In this document: piece after piece, positions 17,076 through 24,437 of the stretch
Numbering within the stretch: the stretch's first letter is position 1
Layout: each line of letters begins with the position of its first letter
Assembly: GCF_038007465.1 (NCBI RefSeq)
Contig: NZ_JBBOXF010000001.1
Coordinates: 186,001 to 250,000 of the forward strand
Origin: Sporosarcina sp. FSL K6-1508
GTDB lineage: Bacteria > Bacillota > Bacilli > Bacillales_A > Planococcaceae
Length of the DNA stretch: 64,000 bases
Direction of reading: 5' to 3'
Notes under the pieces: generated by a model
Told to the model about the DNA's origin: nothing
Databases searched by the model: none
What the model saw: only the letters and a program-made list of their open reading frames with translations
Position numbers and translations under genes: made by a program

Positions 17076-17996
17076 TTAAAAAGCCAACTGCTCTTCCACG
17101 AAAGTTGTGAGTGGTTTCTGGGCATTTTTCTCTTTCAATTCTTGATACTGTGACTCGAAAAAATTAGGGGAGACATAGTCTAACGTGGAATGGATGCGTT
17201 TCTCGTTATAAAACGAGATGATGTAATCCAACACTGCCGTCTCTGCTTCCTTTCGTGTCTTGAACTTCATTCGGTAAATCAGTTCCTTCTTGATTGTCGC
17301 ATGGAAGGATTCAATACACGCATTGTCGTAACAGTCACCTCTACGACTCATGCTGATTTGGCACTGCTTCTCTTTAAGCAGTCCAGTATAAGCAACAGAC
17401 GCATACTGGGAGCCCTGATCTGAATGGTGAATCAACCCTTCTTCTGGGGAACGGAAATGAAAAGCACGCTCCAGCGCCAGTTGAGGCAGCTTCGTGGATA
17501 GGGTGTTCGCTAAGTTAAAACCAATGATCTTACGAGAGAATAAATCCATCACCGTAGCCAGATATAGCCACCCCTGACTTGTCCAGATATAGGTGATATC
17601 CACGACCCACACTTGATTGGGATGATCCGCATGGAAGTTTCGTTTTAACAAATTAGGATAAATCGGATGTTCATGATTAGATTGAGTTGTCACCGTATAG
17701 TGAAAAGGCACTGTAGCGCATAAACTCAGCTCTCTCATATAGTTTGAGACAGTCTTCTCTGAAAGTGGTACCCCTTGTTTCTTCATAATCCGTTGGATTC
17801 GGGGGCTTCCATAGACCTCCCGATTCTCGTGAAAAATTTGTTTGATTAACTTTAATGCCCCTTCTTTTTTCTTCTGCGAGGCACTTTGTACTTTTTCACG
17901 CCATTTATAGTAGCCGCTCTTTGAAACCTTTAGAACTTCGCACATCCTATTCACGCGGTATTCTTCCCGATGCTTTTCAATAAATGAATAGATCAC
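17076..17996 (-). CDS. IS3-family transposase OrfB (DDE integrase domain)
   Basis: 306 residues. It begins with an HTH_21-like region (YRVNRMCEVLKVSKSGYYKW, YGSPRIQRIMKKQGVPLSEKTVSNYM). A retroviral-integrase core follows, with the catalytic triad in VVDITYIWTSQGWLYLA (D), LIHHSDQGSQYAS (D) and DNACIESFHATIKKE (E), all intact. The annotated start is a GTG overlapping the OrfA stop as GTGA. It is normally made as an OrfAB fusion by -1 frameshifting on the six-A slippery run at 18003-18008 (minus strand AAAAAAC). The element looks able to move. Confidence 0.95.
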   Translation of the reverse strand: MIYSFIEKHREEYRVNRMCEVLKVSKSGYYKWREKVQSASQKKKEGALKLIKQIFHENREVYGSPRIQRIMKKQGVPLSEKTVSNYMRELSLCATVPFHYTVTTQSNHEHPIYPNLLKRNFHADHPNQVWVVDITYIWTSQGWLYLATVMDLFSRKIIGFNLANTLSTKLPQLALERAFHFRSPEEGLIHHSDQGSQYASVAYTGLLKEKQCQISMSRRGDCYDNACIESFHATIKKELIYRMKFKTRKEAETAVLDYIISFYNEKRIHSTLDYVSPNFFESQYQELKEKNAQKPLTTFVEEQLAF

Positions 17997-18286
17997 TGCG
18001 GGTTTTTTGAAAAGATGTGCATGGCTTTTTTTAAGATTTCATTCTCTTCCTTCAGTTCCTGGATTTCTTTTTCAAGCGCTCGTTGCTGCCTTATCCGCTC
18101 GGTAGGGGTTACAAGTTCTTCCCCATTACGTTTTCCTTCCAGTTCTTTTCGATGGTGACTTACCCACTTTCGCAAGGTACTGACAGGCACATCCATCTCC
18201 CGTGAAATTTCAATCTGTTTTCTTCCGTCTTCCACCACCAGCTTGACCAAATGCTCTTTCAGCTGATTATCTATTCGTTTCTTCAT
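17993..18286 (-). CDS. IS3-family OrfA (helix-turn-helix, leucine zipper)
   Basis: About 97 residues from the ATG at 18286 (GGAG upstream); an upstream frame extends to 18328. It has the transposase_8 helix-turn-helix (LVKLVVEDGRKQIEISREMDVPVSTLRKWVSHHR) and a C-terminal leucine zipper (ALEKEIQELKEENEILKKAM) for multimerisation with OrfB. OrfA alone binds the ends and tempers transposition; the frameshifted OrfAB is the active enzyme. Confidence 0.93.
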   Translation of the reverse strand: MKKRIDNQLKEHLVKLVVEDGRKQIEISREMDVPVSTLRKWVSHHRKELEGKRNGEELVTPTERIRQQRALEKEIQELKEENEILKKAMHIFSKNPQ

Positions 18287-18370
18287 AATGGACACGCTCC
18301 ATTCAGTTAGTTTGTTCTCTCCATCCAAACACGCTCATTGGATTGTGTCCACTTTCTATACTACATTCAG

Positions 18371-18588
18371 TTTTCCTAGTTGGTTGGACACTTCAGGAAT
18401 TTGGTTGGAAACTTCCTCGTTTGTTGGACATCTCTGACTTTTCGTTGGGCACTTCTGGGGGTTTGTTGGACACTCCCCGGTTTGTTGGACATCTCCGACT
18501 TTTCGTTGGACACTCTGGAGATTTAGTTGGAGAGATTTCATAGTTTGTTGGACACGTCCAAAGTTTCGTTGGAATCTCGATACATAGA
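18371..18588. repeat. Short tandem repeat array, right half
   Basis: About nine to ten units of the same family as 16783-16990, e.g. GTTTGTTGGACATCTC, TGACTTTTCGTTGGGCAC and TTCTGGGGGTTTGTTGGACA. On the minus strand the array is read without stops from a well-placed ATG at 18640 (GGAAAGGAG-type RBS, leader MDCKNYYDIGLEQWISG) until the IS end supplies a TAG at 18356. This opens the possibility that the array was once translated as a repeat protein; no homologue is known to me. Confidence 0.8.
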
Positions 18589-18692
18589 TACCTGAAATCC
18601 ATTGCTCTAAACCAATATCATAATAATTTTTACAATCCATGTCTCCTTTCCCTCCCTTTTACTCTATATAAAGGGTGAGAGGAGGTGATCAC

Positions 18693-18914
18693 ATGGCAGC
18701 AACAATCGAATTTCAACAGGCGGCCGGCAAGGTTTACTTCGACGGAGGTTTGACGGAGGACGGCAAGCTCATCCGTAAATCGAAAACGTACCGCAATATC
18801 AAGGAAAATGTACAAGCCGAAAACTTGTACAAAGCGCTGGAGCAACTTGCCCAGCTATCGGATTTCCCTTTCATCGGAGCGGAAATCATCGAGACATCAA
18901 GCGTAATTGACTAA
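18693..18914 (+). CDS. DUF1659 domain-containing protein
   Basis: About 73 residues from the ATG at 18693 with an ideal GAGAGGAGGTGATC box. Pattern: KVYFDGGLTEDGKLIRKSKTYRNIKENVQAENLYKALEQLAQLSDFPFIGAEIIETSSVID, as in DUF1659 proteins, short bacillar proteins that occur with DUF2922 and YvrJ genes. Function unknown. It starts the three-gene cluster 18693-19402. Confidence 0.9.
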   Translation: MAATIEFQQAAGKVYFDGGLTEDGKLIRKSKTYRNIKENVQAENLYKALEQLAQLSDFPFIGAEIIETSSVID

Positions 18915-18980
18915 TTAGGAAATGCGGAAACGCCTGGGTAGAGGCGCTGAAGCTAGACAACAAAAAAGGAGGGATAAAAG

Positions 18981-19199
18981 ATGGCCAAAACATTACAATT
19001 AAACTTCAACACAGCATCCGGTAAAAAGGTAACAATGACGGTGGATGAACCCCGTGCGGATTTGACCGAGCAAAACGTAGAGGCGGCAATGCAGGAAATC
19101 ATCGCTTCAGATGTATTCGAATTGAACGGTGCTCCACTCGCATCGGCAGCGGGAGCACGAATTGTAGAACGAAATGTAACTGAACTTGTAAATGGCTAA
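18981..19199 (+). CDS. DUF2922 domain-containing protein
   Basis: 72 residues with AAAAAAGGAGG upstream of the ATG. KTLQLNFNTASGKKVTMTVDEPRADLTEQNVEAAMQEIIASDVF is the DUF2922 pattern. It usually follows a DUF1659 gene, as here. Function unknown. Confidence 0.92.
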   Translation: MAKTLQLNFNTASGKKVTMTVDEPRADLTEQNVEAAMQEIIASDVFELNGAPLASAAGARIVERNVTELVNG

Positions 19200-19210
19200 C
19201 AGGATGCAAT

Positions 19211-19248
19211 GACCGGTTCACCAGTTTTCGGACTGGGGACCGGTTTTT
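19211..19248 (+). terminator. Terminator hairpin after DUF2922 gene
   Basis: GACCGGT-...CCAGT-tttcgg-ACTGG...-ACCGGT followed by TTTTT makes a two-part stem 12 bases after the stop. The yvrJ-like gene beyond it has its own strong RBS. Confidence 0.7.
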
Positions 19249-19273
19249 GTGTATAGGGAGAGGAGGCAAGGGC

Positions 19274-19402
19274 ATGGAACAATGGATGAGTCTTATACAG
19301 GAACTCGGATTTCCGATATTTGTATCATTCTATCTTTTGCACCGGCTCGAAACAAAACTCGTCGCGATCCATGATGTTTTAGTTACCTTAAAAATGAAGT
19401 GA
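19274..19402 (+). CDS. yvrJ: YvrJ family small protein
   Basis: 42 residues: MEQWMSLIQELGFPIFVSFY then LLHRLETKLVAIHDVLVTLK. It is a single hydrophobic helix followed by an amphipathic tail, the YvrJ pattern. AGAGGAGG precedes the ATG. YvrJ-like peptides habitually follow DUF1659/DUF2922 genes in Bacillales; the role is unknown, possibly membrane-associated like a holin or BhlA peptide. Confidence 0.88.
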   Translation: MEQWMSLIQELGFPIFVSFYLLHRLETKLVAIHDVLVTLKMK

Positions 19403-19428
19403 AAGGTACCTACCATTTTATAAAAAGA

Positions 19429-19469
19429 GTTGTCCCACAGGTCGGTAATCCCCCGACTTATGGGACAAC
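19429..19469. terminator. Bidirectional terminator
   Basis: GTTGTCCCA (19429-19437) pairs with TGGGACAAC (19461-19469); an inner stem GTCGG/CCGAC lies within. It separates convergent genes. Confidence 0.7.
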
Positions 19470-19490
19470 CCGATTTAAAATGTCTCGGAT

Positions 19491-19757
19491 TTACCGTTCA
19501 CTACTTAAACTCCGTCTCCATTTCCGCGCGTCCCTTCGATGAATTGGTTCGATATAGTGGTAATACACAAATGGGAGATCCATGTCCTTGACGCTATCTA
19601 CATAAGTCCCATTTACATAGGTTGCTTCACCTCTTTTAGATAACACATTTTCAAGACATTCGTCAACGACGGTAATCGTCCCATTGTCTTTCTCGCTAAG
19701 ATGATTGATCAGCCCTTGTGTATCTTTGTTGTTTTCTAAAATGATATAAGCTTTCAT
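19491..19757 (-). CDS. Hypothetical protein, about 88 residues
   Basis: Begins MKAYIILENNKDTQGLINHL at 19757 with AGAGG nine bases upstream. It has a charged composition, no signal peptide and no membrane helix; the end is rich in Arg (HRRDARKWRRSLSSER). I do not recognise a family. It is convergent with the yvrJ-like gene across a shared terminator. Confidence 0.6.
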   Translation of the reverse strand: MKAYIILENNKDTQGLINHLSEKDNGTITVVDECLENVLSKRGEATYVNGTYVDSVKDMDLPFVYYHYIEPIHRRDARKWRRSLSSER

Positions 19758-19802
19758 AGTATTATGGCCTCTTTTCTTATTTGCAGTATTTACTATATAC
19801 AT

Positions 19803-20188
19803 CTAAAAATAGAATTCACACTACATGTAAATAGTACCATGATATCTGAATAATTCAATAGTATTGTATCTAAAATTAATTCTTACGGACGCAATCATTA
19901 CCATCATGAAGAAAAAATAAATTTCATCAAGTTGTATCCCCTTTCGAATGGATTGTCTATATAGAGAGTGAAAGCATCTTTCGTCTAGGCAAAAGATGTC
20001 GTGCTATCGTCCAAAAACACTCGCTATATATGTTGAACTAATGATTCTATATAATCTTCAGCGAAGGCGCCTCACTGGCTTATTGCAGGAGGCATCCCCA
20101 AGCACCGAGCGTTGTTGAGAGGATTCTTTCAACATATGTAGTAGGCAGAAATGTGTATGTACTTCATTCGACCAGAGGAGGTTTCGTG
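19803..20188. other. Intergenic region, nothing identified
   Basis: About 385 bases with no open frame of interest. A GCGAAGGCGCCTCACTGGC stretch and a short GTTGAGAGG / CCTTTCAAC-like pairing near 20110-20140 could be structured leader RNA for the next gene, but no riboswitch class was recognised. Confidence 0.35.
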
Positions 20189-20965
20189 ATGATTTTATTA
20201 ATTAAAGAGTCGCCGCTTCAAGTGCTTCCCTCGCTTGCTATGCAAGTAGGGTTAAACGCGGCTGTTTTACTTCAGCAACTGCATTTTAGATCGCTCATCT
20301 CGCCGAATGTGCGGGATGGGCATAAGTGGGTTTACAGAACATATGAAGAGTGGAGAAACGAAGAGTTCCCATTTTGGTCTGTCGATACGATTAAAAGAGC
20401 GATTCGTAAACTGGAAGAGAGCGGCTATATCATTTCAACCTCTCAGTATAATCGGATGAAAATGGACAAGACAAAATGGTACCGCATCAATTATACAATG
20501 CTGCAAGGGCAGTCGGTGCAACTTGCGCCTTCGATGACGGCAGAATCACCCCAAGAGGAAGTGCAGATTGCCCCCTCTACTGAGGGCAAAATGCCCCTAG
20601 CAATAACCAAAGAGGTTAAGAGTATTAAAAAAAACCTTGTCGAGAACGATCTCGACGTTGTATCTGTCATTGAGTACTTAAATGATAAAGCAAACAAGCA
20701 ATTCAAAGCATCCTCGGAGGCGACAGCACGATTGGTGAAGGGACGCTTCTCTGAAGGGTACACAGTGGCGGATTGCAAAAAGGTCATTGACACGAAAGCG
20801 AAGAACTGGCTGGATGATCCACATTGGCAGAAGTATTTACGTCCTTCCACATTATTCAATGCGACGAATTTTGAAAACTATTTGGAAGAATCGAGGGTCA
20901 GTGACTTGCCGGAAAGCAGTCCGCCAAAGCCACTTGAATTAGACTTTAGCAAAGGGGAGGCGTAA
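20189..20965 (+). CDS. Phage-type replication protein (conserved phage C-terminal domain)
   Basis: About 258 residues from the ATG at 20189 with GAGGAGG upstream. The N-terminus is a winged-helix, replication-initiator-like region (NAAVLLQQLHFRS, HKWVYRTYEEWRNEEFPFWSVDTIKRAIRKLEESGYI), a variable linker follows, and the C-terminus has VIEYLNDKANKQFKASSEATARLVKGRFSEGYTVADCKKVIDTKAKNWLDDPHWQKYLRPSTLF. The last part is the 'phage conserved C-terminal' domain of DnaD-like replication proteins. It stands alone without other phage genes, so it is either a prophage remnant or a domesticated gene. Confidence 0.88.
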   Translation: MILLIKESPLQVLPSLAMQVGLNAAVLLQQLHFRSLISPNVRDGHKWVYRTYEEWRNEEFPFWSVDTIKRAIRKLEESGYIISTSQYNRMKMDKTKWYRINYTMLQGQSVQLAPSMTAESPQEEVQIAPSTEGKMPLAITKEVKSIKKNLVENDLDVVSVIEYLNDKANKQFKASSEATARLVKGRFSEGYTVADCKKVIDTKAKNWLDDPHWQKYLRPSTLFNATNFENYLEESRVSDLPESSPPKPLELDFSKGEA

Positions 20966-21376
20966 CGGATAGCGTGTCAGGAGCAGATTGAAAGAAGTGT
21001 GTTAGGAACGATGTTGGCGTAGAATAACGCGGGGTGACAGTCACCAAGTCAACTCTGACACTATTCAGGCAATTAACGTTATTTACTTTTCGCGGTATGT
21101 TGTTCTTCAGAATGTACCTGTCACCCAGTCAATTCTGACACAATTTACTCATGAAAAACGAACCTCCATTTAATTGCCTAAATTCCAGTAAGTATAAAGT
21201 CACCGATTCATCCGTTTTAAAGGGAACATGCTACCATTTCAGCAAGTAAACTAAACACTCACTTTACTTATAAGCACGTTACCTATAGCATTAAATGCAA
21301 GGTTATTTGTCAAATCACCTTAGATACTCCTCCCTTGTTCAGCAAATAACCTCCAAAAATAAGGAGGGAAATTGCA
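20966..21376. repeat. Intergenic region with two GTCACC-type repeats
   Basis: Two related direct repeats at about 21031-21065 and 21115-21148 share GTCACC-AGTCAA-TCTGACAC-ATT, and each contains a GGTGAC/GTCACC dyad. They resemble dispersed intergenic repeats and differ from the GGTGCCAGG family seen later. Nothing else is recognisable. Confidence 0.45.
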
Positions 21377-23890
21377 ATGAAGAAAACCGCGATACTTTTC
21401 TTTTCTTTACTCTTGGCCCTTTCCACCATCAGTGGATTTCCGAGATCCACGTCGGCAGAAGAACTGCATGACACGGAATTGTGGAATGTACTGAAACCTC
21501 TCGATACGACTATCTCTTTTCTTAACACCGGCGCGCATCCCGACGACGAACGAAGCGATTTATTAGCCTACCTGTCCCGAGGGCTAGGCGTGAAAACGTC
21601 CAGCTTAATCGCGAATCGCGGGGAAGGCGGGCAAAATGAAATTGGAACTGAGCTCGGGAATGCATTGGGAATCATTCGCTCCCAGGAAATGAAAGAAGCT
21701 GCGAAAATCACCAATGTGAAAGCATATCATTTAAGTGAAACGACTTCCGATTCCATCTATGATTTCGGGTTTGAAAAGACACCTGAAGAAACGCTGAAAA
21801 AATGGGGTGAAGAGGTCACATATGAAAGGTTGATCCGCTTTATTCGCAGTTATCAGCCTGATATTGTCATGCCTTCATTCAGAAATGTCGACTCCCAGCA
21901 CGGACATCACAGGACGATTTCCATTTTGACGGAAAAGGCATTTAATGACGCTGCCGATCCAACGATTTTCCCGGAACATCTTAGGGCAGGCATAGCGCCG
22001 TGGCAAATCGAGAAACTTTACTTGCCGGCTGCATCAGCGGAAACTGCCACTCTCGGTATTGAAATCGGCATGTATGATGAGATTTACGCAATGAGCTATC
22101 CGCAACTGGGCGAAGCTTCCCGCTTTATGCATAAGAGCCAAGGTATGGGATCTACGATTCAAGTCGAGCCACGGACCGTTAATTTGGAATTAGTTGATAC
22201 TGCTTTTGATCAAACAGAGGACGCTTCTTTATTTGCCGGAGTCCCTTACGACTTCTCGGACTTGGCAAAGCAAATTGAAAACACGGATAAAAGCTTAGCA
22301 AAAAAATTCATTTCCCTGCAAAACGAATTGGAAAAGACGCAACTTGCCTACCCAGATCGTTCAGCAGTTCTTAAACTTTCTCAAAAAAGCTTGAAAGACG
22401 TTCGCCATTTAATTCTTGATTTGAATAAATCCAAGCTTCCTAAAGCCACAAAAACCAAATTGCTCAGCAAACTTAAAACGAAAAACGAGCAATTGCAAGA
22501 AACATCCTATATCGCCTCTGGTGTAGAGATTGTTGCAACATTACCCGACAACGTTCTGACGACTGGTGAAGAAACGACTGCAACAGTCACGATTACGAAC
22601 AATGGCACAGCTAATTTAAAAAATCTTTCGCCTTCCATTACATCCATTGAGGGCTGGGAGATTGTCCAAACGTCTAACGTGTCGACTTTGAAACCTGGCG
22701 AATCCGCAACAATTGATTTCAAAGTGAGTGTTCCGAAAGATGCAACTTATTACCACGCGTACAAAAAACCTGCCCTAGAAGCTGAGCTTACATTTAAAGA
22801 GCTTGGCGAAGAAGTTCGTCATATTCAGAACTTCGAAGGAACCGTTGCGGTTCTGCCTGAATTCAGCGTGACAACAGATCCGACCAGTGTTGTGGTGAAT
22901 ACACTTCATCCCCAACAAGAAATCCCCGTAAAAGTGCAAGTGAAAAACTACCATAACGGCGCTGCAGAACCAACAATTAAGATTGATGTTCCAGAAGGAT
23001 GGTCAGCTCCATTTAATGAAAAAATAATTACATTCACAAAAAAATATGAAACACAGGAAGTCGTATTCAACTTGACTCCCGCCACCAACATTGAGGAAGG
23101 CTCGCTCGAAATCGCTATCTCAGCCGAGTGGAACCGCAAAAAATTCACATCCGCCATCCAAGAAATCGAATACGACCATATCGGAAAGTACTATTTGGAA
23201 TCTCCGGCCAAGCTCAATGCAGTCGCTTTTGAATTAAAAATTCCAGAAAATCTTAACGTCGGCTACATCGAAAGCGGTTTTGATACCGTTGCAGATGAAC
23301 TGAAAAACGCCGGAATGAACATCACAAAGCTATCCCCCGCAGACGTTGAAAGCGGAGACCTCTCTCAATTCGATACGATCGTCGTCGGCATTCGAGCTTA
23401 TCTGTCACGAGAAGATCTCCTCAAAAATAATGACCGCTTATTGAAATATGTCGAAGACGGTGGACACATCGTTATGCAATATCACAAACCAGATGACAAA
23501 TGGAATTCCGATTCATCCGCTCCATTCAAGCTGGTCATCGGAAATCCATCCATTAAGTGGCGCGTAACGGACGAAAATGCAAAAGTAACCGTCACACAAC
23601 CGGACTCCACACTCTTTTCTTTCCCGAACAAAATTGGCGATTCCGATTGGGCGAACTGGGTCCAAGAACGAGGCCTCTATTACCCAATGGAATGGGCGTC
23701 CAATTTTGAAACATTCGTCAGCATGGCCGATCCCGACGAAGCTCCTTTCGAAGGTGGCATCCTGATGGCCAAACACGGTAAAGGTACGTACCTGTACACG
23801 AACCTCGTCTTTTACCGCCAAACGCAAAGTCAGGTCCCTGGAGGGTATCGAATATTGACTAATTTAATTAGTCATGGAGTGAATAACTAA
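21377..23890 (+). CDS. Secreted PIG-L family deacetylase with NEW3-type domain
   Basis: 837 residues. A Sec signal peptide (MKKTAILFFSLLLALSTISG..., cleavage near Ala27) makes it exported. The PIG-L/LmbE zinc-binding motif AHPDDE lies at residues 53-58, with a downstream SQHGHHRT supplying the third ligand. These enzymes deacetylate N-acetylglucosamine-containing substrates. A middle region (IVATLPDNVLTTGEETTATVTITNNGTANLKNL) is an NPCBM-associated NEW3-like beta-sandwich, repeated in part. The C-terminal 200 residues (NVGYIESGFDTVADELKNAG, FDTIVVGIRAYLSREDLLKNNDRLLKYVEDGGHIVMQY) look like a class I glutamine-amidotransferase-like fold. It is far longer than simple LmbE proteins (about 230 aa) and probably acts on cell-wall or surface polysaccharide. 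Confidence 0.88.
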   Translation: MKKTAILFFSLLLALSTISGFPRSTSAEELHDTELWNVLKPLDTTISFLNTGAHPDDERSDLLAYLSRGLGVKTSSLIANRGEGGQNEIGTELGNALGIIRSQEMKEAAKITNVKAYHLSETTSDSIYDFGFEKTPEETLKKWGEEVTYERLIRFIRSYQPDIVMPSFRNVDSQHGHHRTISILTEKAFNDAADPTIFPEHLRAGIAPWQIEKLYLPAASAETATLGIEIGMYDEIYAMSYPQLGEASRFMHKSQGMGSTIQVEPRTVNLELVDTAFDQTEDASLFAGVPYDFSDLAKQIENTDKSLAKKFISLQNELEKTQLAYPDRSAVLKLSQKSLKDVRHLILDLNKSKLPKATKTKLLSKLKTKNEQLQETSYIASGVEIVATLPDNVLTTGEETTATVTITNNGTANLKNLSPSITSIEGWEIVQTSNVSTLKPGESATIDFKVSVPKDATYYHAYKKPALEAELTFKELGEEVRHIQNFEGTVAVLPEFSVTTDPTSVVVNTLHPQQEIPVKVQVKNYHNGAAEPTIKIDVPEGWSAPFNEKIITFTKKYETQEVVFNLTPATNIEEGSLEIAISAEWNRKKFTSAIQEIEYDHIGKYYLESPAKLNAVAFELKIPENLNVGYIESGFDTVADELKNAGMNITKLSPADVESGDLSQFDTIVVGIRAYLSREDLLKNNDRLLKYVEDGGHIVMQYHKPDDKWNSDSSAPFKLVIGNPSIKWRVTDENAKVTVTQPDSTLFSFPNKIGDSDWANWVQERGLYYPMEWASNFETFVSMADPDEAPFEGGILMAKHGKGTYLYTNLVFYRQTQSQVPGGYRILTNLISHGVNN

Positions 23891-23899
23891 GTTTGGTGG

Positions 23900-23932
23900 A
23901 ACGCCAAGGAGATTATTTCTCTTTGGCGTTTT
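23900..23932 (+). terminator. Terminator of the PIG-L gene
   Basis: AACGCCAAGGAGA pairs with TCTCTTTGGCGTT around TTATT, then TTGG; about ten bases after the stop. Confidence 0.75.
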
Positions 23933-23955
23933 GGTATGGATTGGTTGGAGGCTTA

Positions 23956-23992
23956 AGTTTCGGGTACCAGGTTCTAACACAATTCAGATGAC
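23956..23992 (+). repeat. Partial GGTACCAGG repeat (REP-like half)
   Basis: GTTTCGGGTACCAGGTTCTAA followed by CACAATTCAGATGACT is a half copy of the dispersed repeat family described at 26936. The rest of 23993-24310 shows no gene. Confidence 0.7.
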
Positions 23993-24310
23993 TCTCTTTG
24001 AGAATCCTCATTTGTGAAATAAGTCAAAACTTTTTGATGTCTTTCGTAGCGTAAAGGGATTTTTCTGTTTTCAATAATACCAAGTACCTCAAAAAATAAA
24101 TTAATTAATACCCTCACCCAATTGAAATTTGAATTGTTTAACATAATCTTGAGATTGATGTATCTATGAAAAAATTACGATTCAGCTTTCGCCAGCGGAT
24201 AAACAGAAAACAGCAATTGAGCGAATTGATTTCCACTCTATTATTTACTTGAATGGTGCCTGTGTGTGGTTGAATTATGTTAGTTCAACATTATAAGTAA
24301 AGGCCCGAAA

Positions 24311-24344
24311 GAAAGGCAACCGAATATCATTTCGGTTGCCTTTC
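24311..24344. terminator. Bidirectional terminator of the acyltransferase gene
   Basis: GAAAGGCAACCGAA and TTCGGTTGCCTTTC form a perfect 14-bp stem around a 6-base loop. Confidence 0.8.
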
Positions 24345-24437
24345 TCATTCACTTTATGCAGTTGTAGTGTATTGTACAAGTAGTTTCATGCACCAGGTAA
24401 CTAAAATTAAATTAGCATTCATGGTGCTATTACGTAC

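Larger units (their letters stand above)
16991..18361 (-). mobile_element. IS3-family insertion sequence (IS150-like), complete
   Basis: About 1.37 kb with imperfect terminal inverted repeats. The left end has AGAAAGTGGACA followed by AATGAGCG (16996-17021), and the right end has the mirror image (18332-18356). It carries the two overlapping transposase frames expected for IS3 elements. It interrupts the short tandem repeat array. No convincing target-site duplication was seen. Confidence 0.85.

Noticed and set aside
16783..18588. Short repeats that at first resemble a CRISPR array
   Set aside because: The units follow each other without unique spacers of even length, vary in sequence, and no cas genes are present.
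19803..20188. Structured leader RNA before the phage replication gene
   Set aside because: Some short pairings are visible, but nothing matches a known RNA class and no strong long stem is present.
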